From an uncultured Clostridia bacterium (GTDB lineage Bacteria; Bacillota; Clostridia; Christensenellales; UBA1242), in contig CANQAY010000008.1 in assembly GCA_947589025.1 (NCBI GenBank), forward strand, positions 1-58,054: 58,054 bases of DNA, read 5' to 3'. The translations under genes were made by a program, and so were the position numbers. The first letter of the stretch is position 1. Every line of letters starts with the position of its first letter. The notes beneath the pieces were generated by a model. That model worked only from the letters and a program-made list of their open reading frames with translations. It searched no databases and was not told the origin of the DNA. This document shows, piece by piece, positions 24,101 through 34,106 of this stretch.

Positions 24101-26296
24101 AAGGTTAAGTGTGGCATAAGAAAATAGCGGATCGGCATCGCCATAAAATTTGGTTTTCTTAAACGCGGTTACATACGCCGTGCGCGGCAAAATGGTGCAG
24201 CCGGCGGATATAAAGTTTGTTATTGCATAGTTAGGGTTTGCCAAATTGCCAAGCTGAATTTTGTGCGTGCCCACATTTGTGTTGCCAATTGTTAGGCTGC
24301 CAAAAAGTTTATCGTCATTAACAAGGTTGGCGGAATATTTAATGTCAATTTCCTCGCCATAAACAAAGCTGCATTCAAGCGCGGTAACGGTAATTTCTTT
24401 TGGCTTAATTGTGCCGCGCAAAGTTTGGGTGTAAGCTTTTAAAATGTAGTTATCTTTGTTTTCGCCCAAAAGGGTGGTGCTTAAAATAACAACTTCTTTA
24501 TTTGTGCCGGCGGTGTTGCTAACAAATTGGCCAGTTAGTTCAACATAAACATCTTCGTTGTTAAAAATGTTTGTTAAATTGGCTGTTATTGTGGCAGAAG
24601 TGTTGCCGTCATAAACCTTATCTAACACCGCCACATTTGTTAGTGACAATGTGCGCTGCTTAATTTCAAAATATGCATCGCCGCAAGTTAATGTAAAGTT
24701 ATAATTTGTGTTGTTTTCTATAAGGGTGCCAAGGGTTATGTTATATTTGCCAAGTTGCTCGCCCAAAGGTGTGCCCGCGCCCTCACGGCCTAAATTGCCA
24801 AGCAAACTTTCGTTAGCCAAAACGCCTTGCGCGGTGTATTTAATAATTGGGTCTCCATTGCCATATTCTTTTTGCGTTTGGCTTGGCACAATTTCAACAT
24901 CTCGCTTTTTAATTTCCCCAACAATTGATGGCAAAATTTGAGATTTTAAATTGTAAATTTTTGCATGCGCGCCAGTTAAAGTTAATGTTTCAAAACTTGT
25001 TAACACCGTTTTGTTGCTGCCGGCTTTGGCGTTGGCAAAATTATATGTTATTCCGCCCAAGCCAAGCTCGTGCCCCGGCTCTATGCCGTCAAACGCAACC
25101 GAAACGGTGCCGGCGTCTATTATAGTGGTGCCGTCGTAAATTTTGGTTGGTTTGCTAAAACTTTTAACCGTAACATCTTTAATTAGTTCGGCATAAATTT
25201 CCTGCCCAACGGCGGCGTTGCCAACCAATCGGCGCGAGGTGGTTTGGCGTTTGCCATCCACCCACCAAGCCACAAATTTAAAGCCCGCATTTGGCGTTAT
25301 GGTTAACGAATATCGCTCGCCAATATTGTAAACGCCCTCGCCAACAATTGTGGCAGGGGAAGCAAAATCGGTGGTTACAGTTAGGTTAATTTTGTTGGCA
25401 GAATTTATTGTTATTGTTGCATAGTTGGAAGAATAAATTTTGTTTGAAGAATAAGAATTTTTATTTGCAAACGCCCTAAATTTAATAACCCCATCGGGCG
25501 CATCTTTGGCAATGCTTATGTTGGTGCCAACAACGGTAACATATTTTTGGGCATAGGCAACAGAAGAAGAGTCAAATTCAAAATTTATTTCGTGGTTAAT
25601 TTTAGAAAAACTCATAAAGTTGCCCGAATCTCCAGTTAGCTTTGTAACCGTGTTGTAGGCATTTATTTTAACCATTTGCCCGGGGGTTGCCTGAATGTTT
25701 TTGTCTTCCAAAGTAAGCGAATCTATTTCGGTGTAAAGGTGAATTGTGGGCTCATCCATAACAAAGCCGTTGGCAGAAGAAGTTGTTGCGTTAAAGCTAA
25801 ATTTTACGTTGCCCAAATTTTCTATTTTAACAAGTGGGGTAAAAATTTCGACATTTTCATCCGTGCTTGAAACCGACTCGCTAGCCTGCTCGGTTGCAAT
25901 GGTTAGGCTTACAACCGCGCCATTGTTTGTGCTTACCTTTGCCGAAGCGGAGGCGTAAAGTATGCCCGCTTCAATAAATGGGTGCATATCCGAAGTTGGG
26001 GTAAACTCACAATAGCCCGAGCTAACGCCTTTGACTTTTGGCACAATGGAATAATATTTGCCGCCGCAATCTTTGGTGGTGGCGTTAACAAGGGTGGAGC
26101 TGTTGTTGCCCGCATCGTAAAAGAAGTGCGTGGTGCTGGTGCCGGTTAGCCCGGTTAAAATAATTTTGTTGCCCGAAACACTTAAATTAGAAGCCGCACT
26201 TATAATTAAACTGTTAGAAAATTGGTGCGGCAAAAATATGCAAGCGCAAACTAGCACAAACAAAATAATTAAAATTTTTGGGTAGCGTTTTTGCAT
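21137..26296 (-). CDS. Giant MBG/YDG-repeat surface protein (1,719 residues)
   Basis: A secreted, membrane-anchored fibrous protein. A signal peptide covers about 1-36. Residues about 40-370 are beta-rich and end with an InlB-type B repeat (AGFKFVAWWVDGK). From about 385 to 1500 there are some eleven MBG domains, each opening with a KxYGDxDP-like motif and spaced roughly 75-90 residues. About four YDG domains (KIYDGTT, KVYDGNT) are mixed in. A C-terminal helix (about 1690-1710) followed by KHKKQKQK forms a stop-transfer anchor; there is no LPXTG. AAAGGA precedes the ATG, and the gene follows the 2,059-residue protein by 14 bases. Likely roles are adhesin or surface stalk. Confidence 0.9.
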   Translation of the reverse strand: MQKRYPKILIILFVLVCACIFLPHQFSNSLIISAASNLSVSGNKIILTGLTGTSTTHFFYDAGNNSSTLVNATTKDCGGKYYSIVPKVKGVSSGYCEFTPTSDMHPFIEAGILYASASAKVSTNNGAVVSLTIATEQASESVSSTDENVEIFTPLVKIENLGNVKFSFNATTSSANGFVMDEPTIHLYTEIDSLTLEDKNIQATPGQMVKINAYNTVTKLTGDSGNFMSFSKINHEINFEFDSSSVAYAQKYVTVVGTNISIAKDAPDGVIKFRAFANKNSYSSNKIYSSNYATITINSANKINLTVTTDFASPATIVGEGVYNIGERYSLTITPNAGFKFVAWWVDGKRQTTSRRLVGNAAVGQEIYAELIKDVTVKSFSKPTKIYDGTTIIDAGTVSVAFDGIEPGHELGLGGITYNFANAKAGSNKTVLTSFETLTLTGAHAKIYNLKSQILPSIVGEIKKRDVEIVPSQTQKEYGNGDPIIKYTAQGVLANESLLGNLGREGAGTPLGEQLGKYNITLGTLIENNTNYNFTLTCGDAYFEIKQRTLSLTNVAVLDKVYDGNTSATITANLTNIFNNEDVYVELTGQFVSNTAGTNKEVVILSTTLLGENKDNYILKAYTQTLRGTIKPKEITVTALECSFVYGEEIDIKYSANLVNDDKLFGSLTIGNTNVGTHKIQLGNLANPNYAITNFISAGCTILPRTAYVTAFKKTKFYGDADPLFSYATLNLVNNDTLSGKIMREEGEDIGSYKLNKGSLYNENYIIEFNASVLEIKQRKIDVEIEFLNKTYDGTTDVNFNANFKNNIKNENFELLLKPMLSSANVGNANVTILTKQIICSNPLNYYFEFNVINNQIKIEKRIATVFIANTQKFYGDSEPEIDYSINNLVLDDVINIELQRNAGEVVGQYAYNLNIINGNPNYSLVLAENYFEILPRPINVFVKTQSKFFGDDNPAIAYEIEDAFCFNDTTTNVIDGEITREIGEDVGVYAYNLTTLSTNINYTFVNTQNSNFLILKRPVVVTSFATTKVYGDDDPVFNYSVVNDIAGQRLSVNIMREFGEDVGSYKLICETTFDERYSIEFVEAYLTITPCNISLRADDKIKIYGDADPSYSVSITSGFLKNNDHLENIASGTLLRQEGENVDSYIINIGSFNLGKNYNITFSAGTFEIIKRNITISAQGMQKFYGEADPELNYEISLNGLAFNDQITGSLARQPGEDANDYEILIGSIKINDNYIVQFESNTFKILKRQIEVIPTTLSKFYGEAETNIAYTLNGTLVNGDVLSGNLFRERDTHPIEETGKYKIYCTLANKNYNIIFNEWYFTILPREIVIKAQSYTINYGEADPELEYVIVSGSILSGHTLEGGLYKRKGNTVGEYEIISTLNLGRNYNIKFIAGTVTILPLNLTIKTTSSSYTKIYGQDDPSFNYTITSGKLINNDILYGAVKREPGENVGSYKLIEGVYNSNYNITLLPATLQILQKDVNMITSIYDKIYDGTTRAYLKNPYISGVIDDVYLQYDKNNCAQFESAAVGQNIPVNIYNISIVGNNAHNYNLILPKTLYANITLAEIADNSVSVSALDPVIKGNYLLNVTQENVRENVKIKNHNLVLKYNIWLKNDNEFVNAISTYTIKLNLPENVYKKSNIYVYQRAADGSLTLLDSKKQNGQLYVTASNLGEFYVTVEDESWINFLSTISLYVIGAAVVLCGLKIIIKHKKQKQK

Positions 26297-26310
26297 ATTT
26301 TTCCTTTAAA

Positions 26311-29300
26311 TTAAATTCGGCATGGTTTTTTAATTTTTGCAAGCAGTTGGGTGTTATCGGTGTAATTATCGTTAGGGTGAATAAACATTTGGCTGTTAGG
26401 TATGGTTAAAATAGATAATTTTATTGGCACGGCAACACCCAAGAAAAGTGAATCTTCAATTGTAACATATTGATACCTTGTGCAATTACCTGTAAGCCCA
26501 GAAATATCCAGCTTGCCGGCGCCGTTAATTGTCATTATGTTTGGCAGCTCGGCAAACAGATTAACCACGCCAAAGTTGTAATAAATTTCGTTGGTGGCAC
26601 TATCTTTATAAGCATAATTTGTGCCTTTATTAAGCGCAATTTTTTCTAATTGCTCAAAAATTTGGTTGCTGGCAAAGGCAAGCCCGTGCTCTCTTAACAG
26701 GCGCTCAAGGTCTAGCCCGCGCTCCAACTGTTTGGTGGTGGACCAGTTGTAAAACCAAACATCGCCGTTTAATTTTAGCACATTGTCTGGCCCCGGCTGT
26801 GCAACATTTGGCCAAAATAAAATGCCAATAAAGCTGCCAGCGAAAATGCTATCGGTTACCGTAACGGTGCAGTTTAAATTGTTGTATCGTGCAATTTTAA
26901 TGCCGGCAACCAAGTTGTTTTGCAAAATGCAGCCTTCAATTTGGGCGGTTGCGCAAACAATTTGTATGCCCGTTTCGGCGTATTCTATAATGCAGTTATA
27001 AACCAGCACATTGCTGCAATAATTTATAGAAAGCACAATGCCGCTGTTTTGCAACTCTAATTTATCTTTAATGTTTTTGCCACGCAAAACAACGTTATCT
27101 AACACCACATTGTTTTTGTTAACATAATAATGATATCCGGTTGTGCTAACGCTAGAGTGATCTAAAATAAACGCGTTGCCATAAAGGTTATAGGCAAAAT
27201 TGACGGTTGGCATATCGCTGCCTATTGAAATGCTGTTCTGCAACACCATGGCGGCGTAGTTGTCAGTTCTATTTGCATTGGTGTTTGTTAGACTTAAAGC
27301 TGCCAGTTTAAATTGCGCATAATTTTCAACGTTAATGCCTTCAACCACATTAAATTGATAGCTTGCTGAAGCACCAACCAAACCGTCTGGCACATCTTGT
27401 TTAACCGTTATTGTAACTTTGCCCGGCTTTAAAAAGGTTACAATGCCCAATTTTTTATCCACCGTGGCAACATCTTCGTTGTTGGAATACCACACAAGCA
27501 AATCTTTAGGCGAATTAGCAGGCGTTAGCGTAACACCCATTGTGTAGCTGTTTATTAATTGGTTTGCGCTGTTGTAAAAGCTGTTGCCAAACAGCCTATA
27601 TTGACCCTGCCCGCCTTTTTCTTTTTGCTTGTTAAGGTCTAGCGCAATTTCAGAAATGCGCGTGTAAATGTTTATTGTTTTTGTTGCGGTTATGCTAACA
27701 TCTTTGCCCGGAAGAATAGCGGTGGCGGTTATTGTTAACTGCCCAGCCGATTTTGCAATTAGGTGATAAAATTGCCCTTTATTTTCAATTGTTGCCAAAG
27801 CTTTGTTGTCAATGTCTAGCGTATATTCAAATTCTGCTGCGTCTAGCGGAACTGGGGTTATGGTTAAATCTATTGCGTCACCCACAAACAGGCTATCCCT
27901 CGTTTCGTTAAACACAATTTGTTTAAGCTCTTTGGTGTAGGTTATGCTAACAATCTTTTTAACTTCGGGTTTTTCTACAACATAAATTGTAATGTCACAA
28001 CTGCCAAGGCGGCTAAATTCAACATCCCCATTTTGGCTAACCGTGGCAACGCTTGTGTTGTTAGATTTAAAGCCCAGCAGGGTTTGGCTGGCATCAGTTT
28101 CCATAACATGTGCCAAAATTGTGTAATATGGCTCGGAAATATACACTTCGTCCGGGCCGGAAAGCTCAATTCGGTCGGCATCACGCGTAACAATTAAACA
28201 CAAGTTATCTTCAAGTTTATATCCATTTGCCCAAAGCGAAAATGTGTAACTTCCGCCATTTAAAGCGTAAAGCACGCCGCCAGCAAAATTTGCAACTTGT
28301 TTGTTGGCATCGTTGCGCGTTTCGTTAGCGTCCGAAATAGTGAATGTTATGTTGTTATTATCGCTTGGCAAATAACTTTTTAGGCTAAACGCCATGTTTT
28401 GCCCCGCCTTTAAATTAATTATGTTGTTTTCAAAATTAGTTTTATCCAGTTCGGCTTCAAACAGGCTGTTGCCAACAAAATAGAAAGTGTAACTGTTGGT
28501 TTTTTGCATGTTGCCATAAAAACAGGTAAAGCTAATAGAAACCTCGCTGCCTTCCTTTAAAAAGCTAATTTTGTTGCCATCAATTTGGGCAAGGCTTGGG
28601 TTGGAAATAAGGTAACTATAGCTAGAAACTTCGGCATCAATTGGCTCATAAACCAAATTAAATATAAGTTCGTTTTTGCTGGTTATAAATGTGTTTTTGT
28701 TTTGATAATTATCTATTTTTGTTTCAAAATTTATGCTAAATGCGGCAAGCGGGCTAAACACTTTTATGTTGCAATCGGTATAAATCTCTTGCCCGTAATA
28801 ATCATATGCATAAACCCTAACAACCGCCGTGCCTGCGCACAAAGCCACAATTTGGCCATCGCTTTTTAGCGTTATTGGGCTAGATTGCCCGTCATACGAC
28901 TGCTGGCTTATTATTTTAAAATTAATTTCGTTGTGAGTTGCCTCTTGCGGATATTTATCCACATAAAGCCAAACCGTTTCACCTTTGTTTATGGTTAAAT
29001 TGTTGTTGGTTAAAACAAGCTTTGACAAATAACCCATTGTGCTTGTTACATTAACTTGTTTTTCTATGTTGCTGCCGTCGGTTGTTCTTACAAACACTTT
29101 AACGCTGCCCGCCTTTAAAAAGGTTATAACATTGTTGTTAATTGTGGCAATGTCGGTTTTTTCTAGCACATATTCAAGCACTTTGTTTGTTGCCTCGTTT
29201 GGCACAACCTCGGCATTTAGTGTGAAGCTGCTGCTGGCGGTTAAAATGTCGGCATCAATTTTAACATCTTTAACACGGTTGATGCACAAAATTTCAACCT

Positions 29301-32300
29301 CTTTAATTATGTTGTTAGAAAGCAGCATAACAAGTTTAGCCTCGCCGCTATCCACCGCGGTTATGGTTCGGGTGTTGGCGTTAACTTCAATAACTTTTTT
29401 GCCCGAAACATTAACAACTTCTTTAATTAAAATGCGGGAGTCAACCACATCGTGCGGCAACCAGCTTGAAACACCAATTGAAACGCTATCGCCAATATCC
29501 ATAACAATCATGTTGCCAACATTAAGTTGTGCGTCAAGCGCAACGCCGCCGGTGTATCTTAAATGGAAAACGGAAGTAAAGTTGCCGTCGTTAGATTTAA
29601 CTTCTAGCGCCACCACGCCCGCTTTAATAAAGCTAATTTTTTGGTTTACAATTGATGCAATTTTTTCTGTTTGGCCGTTGCTTGCAACCGATTGAATTAT
29701 TGAAACAGAAATTTCTTTATTTGTGGCATAGCGTGGGTAAATTTCAAAGTTTAAATCAACTGTATCCGCCCCAACAACATATTCGCCCGCGTAATAATCT
29801 ATGTTGCCGGCAGGGGTTATGTTTTCAACAAGCTGATTAACTGTTACATCTAGCGTGTAGCTTGTGTTTTGTGCCGTTATTGTAACTTGTGCCGTGCCGG
29901 AAGATATTGCACGGATGTAACGGTCATTTTCTATTTTAATAACTGCGCCGTTGGCAATTGATGGGTTAACATTGTTTATGTTTAGTTCAATTTGGCCGGA
30001 ATAATCAAACACCAATAAATCTCCAACATTTAGGCTAACCGAAGTTTGATTTAATGCGGCGTGAATTGTATCTTTTTCTATTTTTTCAATATAAAACGTT
30101 AGTTTAACATTTTCGTTGCCATCCGCCACCGCGGTTATGTTAACCATGCCGTTGGTTTTAAATGTTAGGGTAGAACCCTCTATGCTGGCAATGTCCGTTT
30201 CCTTAACAATATAATAAATGTTTTTGTTTGTTGTGTCGTATGGCAGCACTTCGCCAATTAAATTAACAACATTTGCACTAACTTGCGTGTTGGCTTGCAT
30301 AACGGTTATTTCTTCTGGCAGCCTAACCACGGTTATTGTAAAGTTTAACCTAACAAAGCTAGAAACATAAACCACAAGCGTTGCCGTTCCGCCCGCAACA
30401 CCGGTTACGCTGTTGCCGTTTACCTTAAGCACCTGCTTAGATGGGTTTGACGTTTTTTGATTTATTATTTGCATTGAAAGTTGTGACAAGTTTAAATATT
30501 GCGGAATTATTTTAGAAATTTGCACATTAAAACTTTCACCCACCATAATTTGCTCGGGCACGGCGCCAAGCGTGTTGTTATATTCGGCAGAAAGTTCGGC
30601 GTAAATTGCATTTGTGCCAACATAATATATTTCAACCTCGCTAGAAATTTTGCCAACCGTGGCAATAAGTTTTACATAGCCAACTTGGTTAAAAATTAAT
30701 TTGTTGTTATTAATAAATGCAATGTTGCTATCGTTAACCGACCATGTTATTTGCTTATCCGTGGCATCTAAAGGCAACACTAAGGCAGAAAATTCCACTT
30801 GCTTTTCAGGTGAAATGTATTGATTTTTGTAAAAATCTAAATTTAAATTTATGTTAATTTGCTCGGGCGCGCGGTTAACGGTAACAAGGCAATAATCTTT
30901 AACCACGCTGTTGTTAAATAGGGTAAAGCTAACTTCAACTTTTGCCTGCCCGCCAGCAATTGCGTGAATTCTGCCATCGGGCAAAACTTCTAGCACATTG
31001 TTGTTTTCAATGTTTAATGTTAGTGGGCGGATGGTGGCATTTGCCGGGGTTATGTTATAGCTTAGCGAGGCGGTGTCACCATAATTTAGCGTTAGCTGTT
31101 TATCTGCTAATTCAAATGAAGATGCCATGCCGGCGGTGTATAAAATTTGCACATCTTTAGTTACTGTGCCGTAATCTTCATTGGCGTAAATGGTAACGGT
31201 AACCGTGCAAGGCGTTTGCTCATTAAAGTTAACCAAGCCCGTTTCAGTTACTGTTGCGTTGCCCTGCTTTATGTGATAATAATAATTGTTGTTTGTAGAG
31301 CCCTCTGGCAAAGAGGTTGGCACAAGCTGAAAGCTGTTTTCCGCCGTTACGGCATCGTCAATTTCAATTGCGGTTGCCGGGCTCATAACATAAACATAAA
31401 CCTGTTTTTCAATTTCTTCATTTTTATAAGTTGTGGCGCGCAGCCTTATTATTGTGTTGCCACCCTTAACAGCGTGCAAATAGTTGGAACTATCCACATA
31501 TGCAACGTTTTCGTTATCCGAAACAACACTAACCATGCCGTATAAATTTTCGGGCAGGGTTTTAAATTCAAAATAAATTGGGGCAGAGTTAATTTGCATG
31601 GTTATGCGCGGGTTTTCTAAAACAATATCGTTAACATGCCCGTTGGTGTAAACACAATTAATTGTCTTTTTAAATTCGCCATCGTCGGTTATTAGCGTTA
31701 TGTTTGCCTCGCCGGGCTTGTTAAAGGTAATTTCGCCCCTATCGTCAATTTGGGCAATTTCTGGGTGGTCTATTTCAAAAAACACATTTGTAATTGTGGC
31801 ATCTGCCGGCTCAATAACATATTCAATGCGCGCTGTTTTGTTGGCAGTTACAATTTCAGTTTTTTCAATATTAAGCGAGGTTACTGGGTTAATAACGGAA
31901 AGGTCAATTGTTTCGGTTATGCCGTTATCCAGCGCCGTTGCTGTTATTGTAACATTGCCCACCTTTAAGCCGCGCACCAACCCGTTGCTATCCACCGTGG
32001 CAATTTGGTTGTTGCTTGAACTGTAGGTTACCTCTTTATTTACTGCCTCGTTTGGCACAACGGTGGTGGTTAGTTGTAAAGTTTTGTTAACATGCACTCG
32101 ATTCTTTTGTGGGGCAGAAATTTGCAAGCGGTGCACAACACTATCTCCAACATAAAAATAACAATGAGATTGATGGTTGCCCTCTTTGGTGGCGGCTGTT
32201 ATGTAGCCCGAGCCGATGCCAACAAATTCAACATGTCCGTTGGCGTCCACCACAGCGGTTTGCTCGGCGTTGCTGGACCAAATAACCTCTTTGTTGGTGG

Positions 32301-32490
32301 CAATTTCCGGGTAAATAATATAACTTAAATCTACACTATCGCCAACGCGGGCATCTATGTAAGTTTTGTTTAGCGTAATAGAGTCTACCGAAATAAAAAT
32401 ATCTCCAACCGTTACGGTGGCGGTTAGTTTAACAATAAATATGGCGAATATGGGAATGGCAAACACTAAAAAGAAGAAAAACTTTTTCAT
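26311..32490 (-). CDS. Giant Big_2-repeat surface protein with beta-helix tip (2,059 residues)
   Basis: A secreted protein with an N-terminal signal sequence (about 1-30). A long array of bacterial Ig-like Big_2 domains follows (roughly 30-1720, about seventeen, each with motifs such as PxxATNKEV and VSxxGxV). Residues about 1730-2000 form a right-handed parallel beta-helix (repeated short turns such as NNVVLDNVVLRG and YNCIIEYAETGIQI), of the kind that binds or cleaves polysaccharide. No C-terminal anchor or sorting signal is visible. Its start lies one base after the permease stop, and GAGGTG within the permease end serves as SD. It is therefore translationally coupled to the exporter. Confidence 0.9.
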   Translation of the reverse strand: MKKFFFFLVFAIPIFAIFIVKLTATVTVGDIFISVDSITLNKTYIDARVGDSVDLSYIIYPEIATNKEVIWSSNAEQTAVVDANGHVEFVGIGSGYITAATKEGNHQSHCYFYVGDSVVHRLQISAPQKNRVHVNKTLQLTTTVVPNEAVNKEVTYSSSNNQIATVDSNGLVRGLKVGNVTITATALDNGITETIDLSVINPVTSLNIEKTEIVTANKTARIEYVIEPADATITNVFFEIDHPEIAQIDDRGEITFNKPGEANITLITDDGEFKKTINCVYTNGHVNDIVLENPRITMQINSAPIYFEFKTLPENLYGMVSVVSDNENVAYVDSSNYLHAVKGGNTIIRLRATTYKNEEIEKQVYVYVMSPATAIEIDDAVTAENSFQLVPTSLPEGSTNNNYYYHIKQGNATVTETGLVNFNEQTPCTVTVTIYANEDYGTVTKDVQILYTAGMASSFELADKQLTLNYGDTASLSYNITPANATIRPLTLNIENNNVLEVLPDGRIHAIAGGQAKVEVSFTLFNNSVVKDYCLVTVNRAPEQININLNLDFYKNQYISPEKQVEFSALVLPLDATDKQITWSVNDSNIAFINNNKLIFNQVGYVKLIATVGKISSEVEIYYVGTNAIYAELSAEYNNTLGAVPEQIMVGESFNVQISKIIPQYLNLSQLSMQIINQKTSNPSKQVLKVNGNSVTGVAGGTATLVVYVSSFVRLNFTITVVRLPEEITVMQANTQVSANVVNLIGEVLPYDTTNKNIYYIVKETDIASIEGSTLTFKTNGMVNITAVADGNENVKLTFYIEKIEKDTIHAALNQTSVSLNVGDLLVFDYSGQIELNINNVNPSIANGAVIKIENDRYIRAISSGTAQVTITAQNTSYTLDVTVNQLVENITPAGNIDYYAGEYVVGADTVDLNFEIYPRYATNKEISVSIIQSVASNGQTEKIASIVNQKISFIKAGVVALEVKSNDGNFTSVFHLRYTGGVALDAQLNVGNMIVMDIGDSVSIGVSSWLPHDVVDSRILIKEVVNVSGKKVIEVNANTRTITAVDSGEAKLVMLLSNNIIKEVEILCINRVKDVKIDADILTASSSFTLNAEVVPNEATNKVLEYVLEKTDIATINNNVITFLKAGSVKVFVRTTDGSNIEKQVNVTSTMGYLSKLVLTNNNLTINKGETVWLYVDKYPQEATHNEINFKIISQQSYDGQSSPITLKSDGQIVALCAGTAVVRVYAYDYYGQEIYTDCNIKVFSPLAAFSINFETKIDNYQNKNTFITSKNELIFNLVYEPIDAEVSSYSYLISNPSLAQIDGNKISFLKEGSEVSISFTCFYGNMQKTNSYTFYFVGNSLFEAELDKTNFENNIINLKAGQNMAFSLKSYLPSDNNNITFTISDANETRNDANKQVANFAGGVLYALNGGSYTFSLWANGYKLEDNLCLIVTRDADRIELSGPDEVYISEPYYTILAHVMETDASQTLLGFKSNNTSVATVSQNGDVEFSRLGSCDITIYVVEKPEVKKIVSITYTKELKQIVFNETRDSLFVGDAIDLTITPVPLDAAEFEYTLDIDNKALATIENKGQFYHLIAKSAGQLTITATAILPGKDVSITATKTINIYTRISEIALDLNKQKEKGGQGQYRLFGNSFYNSANQLINSYTMGVTLTPANSPKDLLVWYSNNEDVATVDKKLGIVTFLKPGKVTITVKQDVPDGLVGASASYQFNVVEGINVENYAQFKLAALSLTNTNANRTDNYAAMVLQNSISIGSDMPTVNFAYNLYGNAFILDHSSVSTTGYHYYVNKNNVVLDNVVLRGKNIKDKLELQNSGIVLSINYCSNVLVYNCIIEYAETGIQIVCATAQIEGCILQNNLVAGIKIARYNNLNCTVTVTDSIFAGSFIGILFWPNVAQPGPDNVLKLNGDVWFYNWSTTKQLERGLDLERLLREHGLAFASNQIFEQLEKIALNKGTNYAYKDSATNEIYYNFGVVNLFAELPNIMTINGAGKLDISGLTGNCTRYQYVTIEDSLFLGVAVPIKLSILTIPNSQMFIHPNDNYTDNTQLLAKIKKPCRI

Positions 32491-32491
32491 A

Positions 32492-34096
32492 TTACACCTC
32501 TATATTATTATAGCGTTTTTCCAGCCTAAAAAACAACCGAAATGACTCTATAATTGCATAAGGCACGCCAAAGCCGAACAGCACTAAATACATTGATGGC
32601 AAATTTACAAATAACGAAATTATAATTCCGCCAATGCCCATAATAAAAGATATAATAAAACCTATGCTAATTGAAGCGGAAATGTTTTTGTTGTTGGAAG
32701 AAACTTCGCCATTTTCAAGCGAGGCAAATTGCGGGCGCTTAATGTCCATAACAATTGAGTGGCAGATGTTGCCCACCACAACAAACGAAAGTGAAATTGC
32801 AATTAAAACTGCGGCAACATAATTTATAAACCCGGCAAGGGCAAGCGCCAAGCACGAAATGAAAATTGCCGGAACTGAAATTATTATGTAAATTAAAAAT
32901 TTAACAAAAATTTGTTTTTTTATGCTAACCGGAATTATTTTTGTTAAAAAGAAATTGCCGCCCTCACGCGTTATTGAAGTTGCCGAAAACGACGTGCCAA
33001 TGCTTAAATACATTATTAAAATTAAAACAACAATGCCGGGCAAAACATTTGTGCCAAGCAGGTGCGCACCCACGCTGGAAACAATTTCGCTTGAAAAGTA
33101 AACCAACAGCGGTGTGGTGAACACAATGGTTAAATATTGAAAGGCGTAGTTAGTTGAACGAAAAATGTTTTTAATGTCCTTTTTAAAAAGGGCAATTTCT
33201 GGGCGGGTTGGCACAACTTTTGTGCGCTTATAAAAAACTTTTTGATTTTTGCTTGAAATAAGCAAATTATAATACGCATTTTTGGCAAAAACATAAATTA
33301 TGGCACACAAAATTAAAGTTAATGCCAAATTTATTGCCAAACTTTTCCAAAAATTGTAAAAAATTAAAATGTTTTTAAACAGCATTGGCAAATATAGGTA
33401 CGAAGTAAATTGCCTTATTGAATAAATTGTGGAACTATCAAACACATTTGCAAAATTGCCACTTTCCAGCACTTTTAAAATGAATTTTAATGCAAAAATG
33501 TAAAGCAAAAAGCCGGCAACAAGCGTTAATGTGTAAAACAAAAGCAAAACAATAAATTTGTTTTTAAATATGTTAATAACCCACATTACGGGCACGGAAA
33601 GCAGCACGGCTGCAAGCAGCGGAACTATTGGTAAAAACAAAATGCTTGGCAGCAAGTTTAAAAAATAAATTGTGCTTTGGGCAGTTTTTATGCCAAAAAT
33701 AATTAGCGTTGGCAAAACTAAAATTAGGCATAATTCAAGCATTTTAACAAACAAATAAATTAGCTTTGCCAAAAAAACTTCACCGCCATTAACGGGCAGT
33801 TTAATTATGGATAAATCCACCTTTGTAAACAGCACTTTTGTTGCCATTGTTACGCCCACCGCAACAATTAAAACCATAATTAAAAACGAAAATATTGTTA
33901 AAAATTCATTTTGCATGCCGGCAGAAATAAAAACTTTTAATAATGCGTTTACGCCATAAACATAAATTAGCAAAAATGCCGCCACGCCAACAAACAACAT
34001 TGTTAAATTTTTTAAACGGGAGAAAGCCCCGCCAACTTTATAATTTGGCGAGTTATTCATAAATTCAAATTTTAAAAGCGCTTTGAATTTTCCCAT
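32492..34096 (-). CDS. ABC-2-type transporter permease
   Basis: A 534-residue membrane protein with about twelve hydrophobic helices in two halves separated by a hydrophilic loop (about 285-330), as in large ABC-2 permeases. The helices are Leu/Ile/Val-rich with few charges. No catalytic motif is expected. It follows its ATPase by 10 bases and precedes the giant surface protein by one base, so all four genes form one operon. It probably exports a lipid, peptide or polysaccharide-like substrate. Whether it moves the surface proteins themselves is unlikely, because they have Sec-type signal peptides. Confidence 0.85.
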   Translation of the reverse strand: MGKFKALLKFEFMNNSPNYKVGGAFSRLKNLTMLFVGVAAFLLIYVYGVNALLKVFISAGMQNEFLTIFSFLIMVLIVAVGVTMATKVLFTKVDLSIIKLPVNGGEVFLAKLIYLFVKMLELCLILVLPTLIIFGIKTAQSTIYFLNLLPSILFLPIVPLLAAVLLSVPVMWVINIFKNKFIVLLLFYTLTLVAGFLLYIFALKFILKVLESGNFANVFDSSTIYSIRQFTSYLYLPMLFKNILIFYNFWKSLAINLALTLILCAIIYVFAKNAYYNLLISSKNQKVFYKRTKVVPTRPEIALFKKDIKNIFRSTNYAFQYLTIVFTTPLLVYFSSEIVSSVGAHLLGTNVLPGIVVLILIMYLSIGTSFSATSITREGGNFFLTKIIPVSIKKQIFVKFLIYIIISVPAIFISCLALALAGFINYVAAVLIAISLSFVVVGNICHSIVMDIKRPQFASLENGEVSSNNKNISASISIGFIISFIMGIGGIIISLFVNLPSMYLVLFGFGVPYAIIESFRLFFRLEKRYNNIEV

Positions 34097-34106
34097 CTTT
34101 TTCCTT

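Noticed and set aside
29039-29695. 218-residue open frame on the plus strand inside the Big_2 gene
   Set aside because: It is antisense to regular Ig-like repeats and Thr/Ser/Leu-rich by complementarity, with no start signals.
26311-32490. LPXTG-anchored adhesin
   Set aside because: No LPXTG-like motif, C-terminal hydrophobic helix or basic tail is present; the protein ends shortly after the beta-helix.
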